Below the pieces are notes generated by a model that was not told where the DNA came from, did not search any database, and saw only the letters and a list, made by a program, of their open reading frames with translations. From contig NZ_CP064048.1 of the NCBI RefSeq assembly GCF_020923495.1, positions 583,501-647,500 on the forward strand: 64,000 bases of DNA, written 5' to 3'. This DNA comes from Brevibacillus sedimenti (GTDB lineage Bacteria > Bacillota > Bacilli > Brevibacillales > Brevibacillaceae). The first letter of the stretch is position 1. Each line of letters opens with the position of its first letter. The position numbers and the translations under genes were made by a program. Of this stretch, positions 51,724 through 59,632 are shown in pieces.

Positions 51724-52677
51724 CTATTTCAGACCGGCTTCTACCTCTTTCACCATCTCCGCGACAGAAATCAGTCCGCCGCCGGACAGGTACCAGTAGT
51801 TCGGGTCGAGATAGACCACATTTCCTTCTTTATAGGCTTTCGTGTTTTTGACCAGTTCGTTTTCGACCACTTGTTTCGCCGAAGACTGGCCGCCTACGGC
51901 CGCCCCTCTGTCCACCACAAAGAGGTAATCGGGATTTTTCTCCACGATGTATTCAAAGGAAATGCTTTGCCCGTGCGTAGAGTCCTCGATGTTCGTGTCC
52001 ACCGGCCTGAAGCCAAACTCGTCGTGAATCAAGCCGAAACGGGAACCCGGTCCGTAGGCACTTACTTTTCCGTCGTTGGCCAGGATGATCAGCGCATTCT
52101 TGTTGCTGGCCGCTGCTTTTTCATGCAGCTTCTTGACGGATTCATCCAGTTTTTTCAGTTCTTCTTCCACAACAGCCTGTTTGTCAAAGATGTTTCCAAT
52201 CGTCTTGGCATTCTCTGCAAAAGACTCCATGTACCGCTTCGTGTCTATCCCCAGGTAGATGGTCGGGGCAATCTTTTTAAACTCTTCATACAGGTTGGCT
52301 TGGCGGGCGGAAATGATAATCAGATCGGGCTGCACTTCGCTAATTTTTTCGAAGTCCGGTTCTTTCAGGCTGCCCGCATTGACGTACTTCTCATCGTTGT
52401 ATTTGGAAAGGTACGGCGGAAGATTGGTTTTGGGGAGAGCCGCCACCTCAATGCCCAGTTTGTCCAGCGAATCCAACGTACCGTAGTCGAAGACAACCAC
52501 TTTCTGAGGATTTTTCTTGACGGTTGTTTCGCCCAGCTCGTGCTTGATCGTCAGTTCTGCGCTTTGTGCCGCGCCCGATCCTGCCCCCGCTGGCTGACCG
52601 GAGTTGTTCGATCCGCATGCAGCCACAAGGACGGCTGCCAGTAACGACATGAGAATTACAGACAGTTTCTTGGTCAC
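51724..52677 (-). CDS. yclQ: Siderophore-binding lipoprotein (YclQ/FpuA-like)
   Basis: This 317-aa lipoprotein has a signal ending in VLVAAC and a periplasmic-binding fold of the FeuA/FatB family (VVVFDYGTLDSLDKLG, QPDLIIISARQANLYEEFK, NPDYLFVVDRGAAVGG). The gene order N-O-P-Q and the similarity point to petrobactin or related catecholates, but substrate choice is an inference. I chose the GTG at 52677 (GAGGTG upstream). A long inverted repeat separates it from the ATPase gene. Confidence 0.9.
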   Translation of the reverse strand: MTKKLSVILMSLLAAVLVAACGSNNSGQPAGAGSGAAQSAELTIKHELGETTVKKNPQKVVVFDYGTLDSLDKLGIEVAALPKTNLPPYLSKYNDEKYVNAGSLKEPDFEKISEVQPDLIIISARQANLYEEFKKIAPTIYLGIDTKRYMESFAENAKTIGNIFDKQAVVEEELKKLDESVKKLHEKAAASNKNALIILANDGKVSAYGPGSRFGLIHDEFGFRPVDTNIEDSTHGQSISFEYIVEKNPDYLFVVDRGAAVGGQSSAKQVVENELVKNTKAYKEGNVVYLDPNYWYLSGGGLISVAEMVKEVEAGLK

Positions 52678-52707
52678 TCTGCTCACCTCTATGATTGTTT
52701 GTGTATA

Positions 52708-52820
52708 TTCAATAATTTGATGGCTGGACTTCACGGGCGCAGGCCCTGCGGATGTGTATCACCGGAGATGTGCAGGCGGGGACCCTTTGCCCGCGTCGGT
52801 CAAACCATCAAATAATTGAA
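52708..52820. repeat. Long-range inverted repeat between yclP and yclQ
   Basis: TTCAATAATTTGATGG (52708-52723) and CCATCAAATAATTGAA (52805-52820) are 15/16 complementary arms 81 nt apart. The GC-rich middle can form further small hairpins. It could cap the end of a shorter mRNA, change the ratio of ATPase to binding protein, or be a small inverted-repeat element. Confidence 0.55.
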
Positions 52821-52837
52821 ACCGTTAGGGATGTAAC

Positions 52838-53596
52838 TCATGCGTAATAGACACAGATCTTGTTTTGATCGATCTCCTTGATCTGAATATCCATGTCATA
52901 GATGCTGCGCAAGACGTCAGGCTGAATAATCTGGTTCGTGCTGCCTTCCTTGATGACTTTGCCGTCCTTGAGCGCGACGATATAGTCGGAATAGCACGAA
53001 GCAAAGTTGATGTCATGAATGACGATCACGATGGTCTTGCCCAGTTCGTCCACCATTTTCCTCAGGGTCTTCATGATCTGGACGGAATGCTTCATATCCA
53101 GATTGTTGAGCGGCTCGTCGAGGAGAATGTATTCCGTGTTCTGGGCGATGACCATGGCGATATAGGCCCGCTGCCGCTGCCCGCTGCTCAATTGGTCCAG
53201 GTATTTGTGCTGGATCTCCTCCAGTTCCATATAGCGGATGGCTTCATCAACATAGCGCCAATCCTCCTCGGAAAGTCTGCCCTGCGAATAGGGAAAGCGT
53301 CCAAAGGAGACCAGTTCCCGTATCGTCAACCGCAGACTGATGTGATTGGACTGCTTGAGGATTGAGATTTTCTTGGCCAGTTCGCCGCTTTTCCACTGAC
53401 CAATTTCCTGGCCGTCGATGTATATCTCTCCCTGATCCTTGGAAATCAGCCGGCTGATCATGGACAGCAGCGTGCTCTTGCCTGCCCCGTTCGGGCCGAT
53501 AAACGACGTGATCTTCCCTTTTTCGATGGTGACCGATACATTTTCCACCACGTTTTTCGAACCGTACCGTTTCGAGACGTTTCTCACATCTACCAT
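52838..53596 (-). CDS. yclP: Iron-siderophore ABC ATPase (YclP-like)
   Basis: This 252-aa ATPase has Walker A GPNGAGKST (about 33-41), signature LSSGQRQRAYIAM, Walker B EYILLDEPLNNLD and switch His in IVIHDINFAS. It powers the YclN/YclO permease. Its ATG lies inside the last codons of yclO. Confidence 0.94.
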   Translation of the reverse strand: MVDVRNVSKRYGSKNVVENVSVTIEKGKITSFIGPNGAGKSTLLSMISRLISKDQGEIYIDGQEIGQWKSGELAKKISILKQSNHISLRLTIRELVSFGRFPYSQGRLSEEDWRYVDEAIRYMELEEIQHKYLDQLSSGQRQRAYIAMVIAQNTEYILLDEPLNNLDMKHSVQIMKTLRKMVDELGKTIVIVIHDINFASCYSDYIVALKDGKVIKEGSTNQIIQPDVLRSIYDMDIQIKEIDQNKICVYYA

Positions 53597-54540
53597 GCCT
53601 TATTCTCCCTTACCAGCAGATATAGAAAATAGACGCCGCCAACGAAATTGATAATCACACTCAATGGCGTGGAAAAAGAAAAGACCCGCTCCACAACCAA
53701 TTGTCCACCGACCAAGGCGATGATGCTGATAAGTGCCGAACCCACCAGCAGGTATTTGTGACGATAGGTCTTCAAGAACTCATAGGTCACGTTGACCACG
53801 AGCAGCCCCAGGAACGTGATCGGTCCCACCAGTGCGGTGGAGACGGAGATCAGCACCGCGACGACGATGAGCAGCCGTTTGACCACGTAATCGTACTCGA
53901 CGCCCAGGTTAATCGCCTGCTCTCTTCCCAGGGACAGGACATCCAGGTATTTGACAAACCGCGCAAAATAGAACAGCACGAGCACGACAGCGATACAGGC
54001 GAGGACGAGGATCTTCGTATTGACGTTGGCAAAGCTGGCGAACATCCTGTCCTGGACGACGAGAAACTCATTGGGATCAATGAGCACCTGCATGAACGTG
54101 GTCATGCTCTGGAACATGGTGCCGAAGATCAACCCGATCAACAGCAAGTAGTAGATGTGTTGATTCTCCCGCTTAAACAGCACGTGGTACAGCACGCCCG
54201 AGAACAGAATCATGACCCCTACGGAAAGGAGAAAGTTTACATTGTGATTCATCATCGTCAGGGTCTTCGAGCCAAACAGAAAAATGATGACCGTCTGGAT
54301 GAGCATGTACAGCGAATCCAAACCCAAAATGCTGGGGGTCAGGATTCGGTTGTTCGTAACGGTCTGAAACACGGTCGTCGCCAGGGCTATGGCGCCGCCC
54401 GTCAAAAGAATCGCCAGAACCTTTCCCAGCCGTTTCGGCAGGACGTAGTCCCAATTGCCGCCGAGTTTAATAAAGAGAAATACGCCGACCAGTATCACAC
54501 AAACCGCGGCCAGAGCGCCGACTTTTGCTTTATCCCCCAT
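53590..54540 (-). CDS. yclO: Iron-siderophore ABC permease (YclO-like)
   Basis: This 316-aa permease of the FecCD family has about nine helices and the conserved GREQAINLGVEYDYV loop and GPITFLGLLVVN. It forms a heterodimer with YclN. GAGGAG precedes the ATG, which overlaps the yclN 3' end by 11 nt. Confidence 0.93.
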   Translation of the reverse strand: MGDKAKVGALAAVCVILVGVFLFIKLGGNWDYVLPKRLGKVLAILLTGGAIALATTVFQTVTNNRILTPSILGLDSLYMLIQTVIIFLFGSKTLTMMNHNVNFLLSVGVMILFSGVLYHVLFKRENQHIYYLLLIGLIFGTMFQSMTTFMQVLIDPNEFLVVQDRMFASFANVNTKILVLACIAVVLVLFYFARFVKYLDVLSLGREQAINLGVEYDYVVKRLLIVVAVLISVSTALVGPITFLGLLVVNVTYEFLKTYRHKYLLVGSALISIIALVGGQLVVERVFSFSTPLSVIINFVGGVYFLYLLVRENKAW

Positions 54541-55483
54541 GTGCCTGTCTCCTCATCAACAAGTACGCAAAAATGCCGCTTCCGATGACCCCAACGGTAA
54601 GACTGATGGAAATCTCGTACGGATAAATAATGATCCGGCCGAGTATGTCGCAAAACAGGACGAAGACTGCACCCAGCAAAGCCGTGTGAGCAAGGCTTTT
54701 CTTCAGATGATCGCCCAAGTAGAGGCTGACGATGTTTGGGATAATCAACCCCAGGAACGGAATCGTTCCCACCGTCAATACCACGGACGACGTCACCAGA
54801 GCGACGATGATTAACCCGACATTCACCACTTGCTTGTAGTTCAGCCCCAGGTTTTTGGAAAATTCCTCTCCCATCCCTGCCACGGTAAACTTGTTGGCGT
54901 ACAGGTACGCGAGGATGAGCAGCGGAATGCTTATGTACAGCAGTTCATATCTGCCTTTCATAATCATTGAGAAATCCCCTTGGAGCCAAGACGATATGTT
55001 TTGAATCAGGTCGTATTTGTACGCAAAAAAGGTAGAAATGGACGTAATGATGTTGCCAAACATCAGCCCCACAAGCGGGATAAAAATGGAGTCTTTCATC
55101 TTGATTCGATCAAGAATTTTCATAAACACGAATGTTCCGATTAGCGCAAATGCAAACGCAACAATCATCTTTTGCAGAGGACTTGCGCTCGTAAAGAGCA
55201 GCAAGGATACCAACACACCCAGCCTGGCCGAGTCCAGCGTTCCCGCCGTCGTCGGGGAGACAAACTTGTTGCGGCTGAGCTGCTGCATGATCAATCCGCA
55301 GATGCTCATACTCGCGCCCGCCATGATAATGCTGATCAGTCGAGGCAGTCTGCTGACCAACAAGATCTGCGCCTGGTCTTCACGAAGGCCGAACAGATCC
55401 AGCGGGGAGATGTCCTTGACGCCGATGAAAATGGATGTAACCGATAGTGCGATAAGCGCAGTAAACAGATATCTCTTTTTCAT
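54530..55483 (-). CDS. yclN: Iron-siderophore ABC permease (YclN-like)
   Basis: This 317-aa FecCD-family permease is the first gene of the operon. Helical segments and the motifs LPRLISIIMAGASMSICG and GTIPFLGLIIPN are typical. The ATG at 55483 follows AAGGAAG. A Fur box and sigma-A promoter lie upstream. Confidence 0.93.
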   Translation of the reverse strand: MKKRYLFTALIALSVTSIFIGVKDISPLDLFGLREDQAQILLVSRLPRLISIIMAGASMSICGLIMQQLSRNKFVSPTTAGTLDSARLGVLVSLLLFTSASPLQKMIVAFAFALIGTFVFMKILDRIKMKDSIFIPLVGLMFGNIITSISTFFAYKYDLIQNISSWLQGDFSMIMKGRYELLYISIPLLILAYLYANKFTVAGMGEEFSKNLGLNYKQVVNVGLIIVALVTSSVVLTVGTIPFLGLIIPNIVSLYLGDHLKKSLAHTALLGAVFVLFCDILGRIIIYPYEISISLTVGVIGSGIFAYLLMRRQAHGG

Positions 55484-55551
55484 GTCGCTTCCTTACTCTT
55501 CCCTGATCGACTCGGGATGTTTTCTCGCGGATAAAAGCCACTGGCACCAAT

Positions 55552-55570
55552 AATGATATTAATTATCATT
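55552..55570. promoter_or_regulatory. Fur box upstream of yclN
   Basis: AATGATA and TATCATT are perfect arms around TTAAT, and the wider site closely resembles the Bacillus Fur box (TGATAAT-N-ATTATCA type). It lies just downstream of the -10 element, so iron-loaded Fur would block transcription. Confidence 0.7.
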
Positions 55571-55585
55571 CTCATGACAGGTACT

Positions 55586-55613
55586 ATTCTAACACGTTCC
55601 GGGTATCTGTCAA
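55586..55613 (-). promoter_or_regulatory. Promoter of the yclNOPQ-type operon
   Basis: On the minus strand a perfect TTGACA (55608-55613) and TAGAAT (55586-55591) are 16 nt apart. Confidence 0.65.
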
Positions 55614-55682
55614 CAGCGTTTTTGGAAAAAAGCGCCGTATCAATGAGTTGTATGTCCCAATATTTCATATCACGTTTTCCCA

Positions 55683-55710
55683 TGAAAAAAGACACCCGGT
55701 CACAGGTGTC
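55683..55710 (-). terminator. Terminator hairpin, left copy, of the TOMM operon
   Basis: GACACCCGGTCACAGGTGTC (55691-55710) forms the hairpin; on the minus strand it is followed by TTTTTT. The right copy of the same hairpin (56041-56059) keeps the other half of the flanking A/T tract. Confidence 0.7.
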
Positions 55711-56059
55711 TCAGCGTGTAGACAAAGGTCGCGGCGCATGGGAGATCGGGCCCGCTCGCTCGCTTGACGCCCAGCACAGAAGCGGATGAAGTCCGCTCCA
55801 AAACGAGACGCGGGCAGGGGACAAACATCTGGGTGTTTCGATGAAGTGAGACTTGTGTCCCCTGTTGATCCCCGCGTCTTCGTTTTTATGCTGAGTCGGT
55901 CGTCAAAGGAGCTCGCTTGGCCCATCACTCCATGCCCGAACTTTATCTCCACCTTCGGTTGATCAATATGCAGGCCTTCCGGCCTGGAAATCATTTTCTT
56001 ATGGACGCTTATTCAATGAACCGTTTGTCTTCAGTCTGAAACACCCGGTCACAGGTGTC
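55691..56059 (-). repeat. Dispersed repeat, intact copy C, with duplicated terminator hairpin
   Basis: A 330-bp element (55711-56040) is bounded by TCAGCGTGTAGACAAAGG on the left and, inverted, TCAGACTGAAGACAAACGG on the right. It is flanked by two identical 19-bp hairpin sequences, ACACCCGGTCACAGGTGTC, at 55692-55710 and 56041-56059. The A/T tracts of a bidirectional terminator are split between them. Inside are a GGCC-GGAA-GGCC hairpin and a CAGGGGACA/TGTCCCCTG stem shared with copy B. Confidence 0.8.
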
Positions 56060-56089
56060 TTTTTTCGCGGAATGCCGTCATCGGTGCGG

Positions 56090-57667
56090 CTAGCTGTGCA
56101 AGCTCCCCTCCAGACGGGCGGCAGGGCGGCAGGGACCTACCGGGAGCTGGATCAGGCAGGTTTGGCCGCGTGAGGCGATGCCATAAATCCCGTCGCACAC
56201 ATCCGCATCGTATCCAAGCAGCGGATGCCCCGCCATTCCGAGGGCTGTTGCCGCCAACAGCACATGCTGCACGAGCATGCCCGCTTCCATCTGTTGAATG
56301 CGGTATCCCCTGTAGCCCAGTGCCGTTTTGAGGTGATCCCGCTCCCCCGCCAGATGCAGGCATAGCGGGGTTTGCAGCAGATTGACGTTGTCCAGCGTCA
56401 TGGCCTGTTGGAGCGACAGCCGATGATCGCCGGGACGTTCCAGCTGCAAGGCATGCGCACCGCTGTCATAGCGGTAGGCACCGTCCGGGATTCCTTCCAC
56501 ACGATGCAGACAGAGATAGAGCGAGATGCGAGGGTGAGGATTCGCGCTGCTGCCGTCCAAATCATTTCGGTAGGCGAAGGAAGCAATTGCCTCCCGCAGC
56601 ATTGCGGCCAGCTGCTCCTGGCTTACCCGGCCCAGCACGAAGTCGATCCCCGGCGAATGCCGCCCTCTGCACGCTGCTGCCAGGTCATAGACCAACCGCT
56701 CTGCCTCGGGCAGGAACACCGCCCGCCCCTTTACGGACTCCTGCCTCTCACCCTCTATCTGCACAAACGCCCGTGTCGATTCCAGCAGGGAGGCTTCGTT
56801 CATCCTGACCAGCATCGGATACGGGCGGACCCGCTGCGATCGGACGTAGTGCTCATGCGCAACAGGCATCAACTCCCGGCACAATTCACTGGCCGTGATC
56901 ACCTCATCACTCCCCCTGTCAGAAAACCAGGTCATCCCCGGTTCCACTGACAGCGGAATGACCGCATATACGCTCTCGTCCTGTTCGGACAGTCCGAGCA
57001 AATGGTTAATGGCCCTGTCAAGAAACTGGAAGTACACTCCGGCCGAAAAGCCAAATCGTTTCGCCACCTCCAGCATCTGCCCGATCAGCACTCCGGCATC
57101 CAACCCCTGCAGCCGGTAGGAAAAGTTATGGTATTTAAAAAAATTTTTCCAAAACACCGTCGAGACAAACACCGTGCCGAAGCACGCCGACACGTCACAG
57201 CGATTGCCGAGAGCCCTGGCGACATAGGAGTCAAAATTGCCTTCCCGCAGCAGCACCAGGCGGTGATGTGCAGCATCGTAATGGTAGACCCCTGTCGGCA
57301 GTTCCATGATTCGCAAATACAGGTACAATTCGTTGGGATACAGTGCCCCGCCGGAAGGAACAAAGCGCCGGAACGCATGCATCACGCCGCCTTCGCATCC
57401 CATTCCATCCCCGGGATAGTCCCATTGGCTGACCTTGGTCAGCCCGTACACATACCAGAGAAAATGGCCGATGTCGGACAGCGCAGGCGTTCCGGTCACC
57501 TCCCGTCCTATCAGCGTCAGCGGCACTTCCGCCGAAAGCGGGACGACAGGCAGGCCGCGGTAAAGTTTATACCCGAGGGGCGCGTCGCTCCAATCCACCT
57601 CCCAGTCCGGCGGCTCAAGCCTGTCAATGTTACCGTGCAGGTGGTGCAAAAATGAATCCAGACGCAT
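56090..57667 (-). CDS. SagB-like TOMM dehydrogenase with tandem nitroreductase domains
   Basis: This 525-aa protein is an FMN-dependent azoline dehydrogenase of the SagB/ThcOx group. It should oxidise thiazolines to thiazoles on the precursor peptide. The N-terminal half has PSGGALYPNELYLYL, GVYHYD and YRLQGLDAGVLIGQMLE. The C-terminal half repeats the fold (GAYRYDSGAHAL, YRIQQMEAGMLVQHVLLAA), so the protein is double-length, as in heterocycloanthracin-type clusters. It is last in the maturation operon, 21 nt after the YcaO gene. Confidence 0.88.
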   Translation of the reverse strand: MRLDSFLHHLHGNIDRLEPPDWEVDWSDAPLGYKLYRGLPVVPLSAEVPLTLIGREVTGTPALSDIGHFLWYVYGLTKVSQWDYPGDGMGCEGGVMHAFRRFVPSGGALYPNELYLYLRIMELPTGVYHYDAAHHRLVLLREGNFDSYVARALGNRCDVSACFGTVFVSTVFWKNFFKYHNFSYRLQGLDAGVLIGQMLEVAKRFGFSAGVYFQFLDRAINHLLGLSEQDESVYAVIPLSVEPGMTWFSDRGSDEVITASELCRELMPVAHEHYVRSQRVRPYPMLVRMNEASLLESTRAFVQIEGERQESVKGRAVFLPEAERLVYDLAAACRGRHSPGIDFVLGRVSQEQLAAMLREAIASFAYRNDLDGSSANPHPRISLYLCLHRVEGIPDGAYRYDSGAHALQLERPGDHRLSLQQAMTLDNVNLLQTPLCLHLAGERDHLKTALGYRGYRIQQMEAGMLVQHVLLAATALGMAGHPLLGYDADVCDGIYGIASRGQTCLIQLPVGPCRPAARLEGSLHS

Positions 57668-57688
57668 AAGACTTCCTCCCGTCCGGGA

Positions 57689-59632
57689 TTATGGAAACGG
57701 ATGCGGATGGGGATTGAGCTGATCCGGTGTCAACGGCTGCCTGACATATCCCAGCTCCATGGGGACACGCAGCACCCGGTCCAACCCTTCCAGGCGGGTC
57801 AGGTGATACCCGAACGTCATCGGCAGCATCCCCGGAATCAGCACTTTTACGCAGTACAGGCTGTTTCGCCGCATCTCCGGTGTGGTCTGGTCCACCACGA
57901 TGACATCGAGGTTTACGCGCCGAAATGCCTGGAGCATATCCTTCAAGTCATCGGTCAGGTCGGCCGACTTCTTCTGCTGCGGAAATGATTCGTCAAACGT
58001 GTGCAGCGGGCGGTCTTCATTCAGCAGAAAAGCCAGGCGCTTCTCCGCTTGCGGCAACCCGTACAGCATGGAGTGGTCTTCCATCTCCTGCACCAGAAAC
58101 GGATCGTCCATCATTCGCTCATACTTCTCCCGAAACGCCGCAAATTTGCCGTCAATTGTACCCATCATGTCAGCCAGTTCGTGGACCGCCCCTTTCACCG
58201 CCCGGACCGGGTCCGGATGAGCTCCGGCCGCACAGATGAGATTCACTCCTGTTTGTTTTCTGTTTTTGGCCAGCACCCACACGCTTGGTATGCCGTTCTC
58301 CATCGTCGCGTTGTAAAAATGCAGGTCGTAGCCTCCCACCGTCTTCGCACGCTCGATCATCAATTGCAGTTCTGTATCGTCGAGGGAATCGGGGTCAAGG
58401 CGCGGAAGCGGCAGCTGGGCGTACCAGGTCATCAGGAACGAATCGCGCTCCACCACTTCCAAAATGCCGTAGAAGATTGCTTCCTCCAGACTTCCCCCCA
58501 AGGCGCATCCGTTGGACGTCTCATAGACGAAGCCGTCCCCGTAATTCAGGCTGTAATAGGCCAACAGCTCCGGAACCAGAATCGGACGCTCCTGCATGCA
58601 GGAGTAGCCCCACACCCATTTGATCGGGCGGTCAGGATCAAACGGCCGGTACGGAAAATCAGGACGTGCGTATTGATCCTTGGCGTGCACCCCTACCGTG
58701 AGCGGGTTGAGCGCTTGATCGGCAAGGTTGCGGTAGCTGTCGTACACGACCGTCCGTTTGCCGCGCGGTTCCAAACCGCAGTACCGCTCCAATCCCTCCA
58801 AAATCGCCAACAACTCGCTTTCCGCGAAGGAATGCGTCCGCCCCGCCGTCGATTCGTCCCCCACAAACAGCGGCAGATTGACGCTGACAACGGCAAACGG
58901 CGCCTCGTAGTTGTTCCGTTTTCCGTTGAGCAATCCCGTCCGGGAATCCAGGTAGTCCCTGCTCAGAACGTCTTTCAGCTCATCCAGCGAACGGCAGCGG
59001 TACCTGTCGGCACTCAGCTTGGGGCGGGGTGCGAGCGAAATCTGCGCCGCCATCGGTGAATCGTCGGGCAGTTCACCGCAAACCGGGCACAGCGGGTCGG
59101 GCAGAAAAAAGTGACGCGAGCTCTCCAGCGTTTTCAGGTTGACCAGACAGACGTGTTCTTCCAGGTGGGCCTGCCCGCCCTGCAGCACCCGTTCGGCTTC
59201 GGCGATGAGCAGGTGAGCTGTCTGCAGCATCCCGGTCCGCGACGCCCACGGGTCCCGCGGCATCCCTCCCTGCTCCGCCAGCGCCCGTTTCCATTCCCAC
59301 ATCTGGCTGCGGTCTATTCTCGCCACGATCCGCCGCAGGTCCGCACACTGGGAGCAACCCGGCTTCCCCGGGCGCACCAGCGGTCCAATTACAGCTTCGC
59401 CGCATGCGGCAAATCCCCGCAGCCAGGGAATGCCGGCCGGTTGAAACAGCACCTCAGCCTGCTTATGGACAGCAGGCTCCCAGGTATCGTGCAAAACCAG
59501 CACGAGGTCCGCCGATTCCGGCAGGCTGGTTTTTACGTCGGCATGACGAACAATCCGGTATTGAGAGGACAATGCCCTGCTCACGAAGGCGGCCAACAGC
59601 CCTTCTCCAACAACAACCACACCAGCACTCAC
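57689..59632 (-). CDS. YcaO cyclodehydratase with N-terminal zinc/E1-like part
   Basis: This 647-aa protein is the TOMM cyclodehydratase that turns Cys into thiazoline using ATP. The N-terminal about 200 residues resemble the ThiF/E1-like partner, with a Rossmann-like start (VVVVGEGLLAAFVSRAL) and zinc cysteines C93-x2-C96 and C182-x2-C185. The YcaO ATP-binding residues are in ESELLAILEGLERY (271-284) and EEAIFYGILEVVERD (383-397). The C-terminus ends NPHPHPFP, the Pro-rich tail important in YcaO catalysis. The start is a GTG with GGAGGAG upstream, overlapping the previous gene by 4 nt. Confidence 0.92.
   Translation of the reverse strand: MSAGVVVVGEGLLAAFVSRALSSQYRIVRHADVKTSLPESADLVLVLHDTWEPAVHKQAEVLFQPAGIPWLRGFAACGEAVIGPLVRPGKPGCSQCADLRRIVARIDRSQMWEWKRALAEQGGMPRDPWASRTGMLQTAHLLIAEAERVLQGGQAHLEEHVCLVNLKTLESSRHFFLPDPLCPVCGELPDDSPMAAQISLAPRPKLSADRYRCRSLDELKDVLSRDYLDSRTGLLNGKRNNYEAPFAVVSVNLPLFVGDESTAGRTHSFAESELLAILEGLERYCGLEPRGKRTVVYDSYRNLADQALNPLTVGVHAKDQYARPDFPYRPFDPDRPIKWVWGYSCMQERPILVPELLAYYSLNYGDGFVYETSNGCALGGSLEEAIFYGILEVVERDSFLMTWYAQLPLPRLDPDSLDDTELQLMIERAKTVGGYDLHFYNATMENGIPSVWVLAKNRKQTGVNLICAAGAHPDPVRAVKGAVHELADMMGTIDGKFAAFREKYERMMDDPFLVQEMEDHSMLYGLPQAEKRLAFLLNEDRPLHTFDESFPQQKKSADLTDDLKDMLQAFRRVNLDVIVVDQTTPEMRRNSLYCVKVLIPGMLPMTFGYHLTRLEGLDRVLRVPMELGYVRQPLTPDQLNPHPHPFP

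Larger units (their letters stand above)
55484..56089. other. Intergenic region between yclN and the TOMM genes
   Basis: These 606 bp hold no gene I trust. From left to right they contain the yclN leader, a Fur box, the yclN promoter, then the intact dispersed repeat with its two flanking hairpins. A minus-strand frame of about 109 codons through the repeat is rejected. Confidence 0.65.

Noticed and set aside
55665..55994. 109-codon frame through repeat copy C, similar to a 95-codon frame in copy B
   Set aside because: Differences among copies mostly change amino acids, there is no ribosome site, and the similarity follows the DNA repeat rather than a protein.
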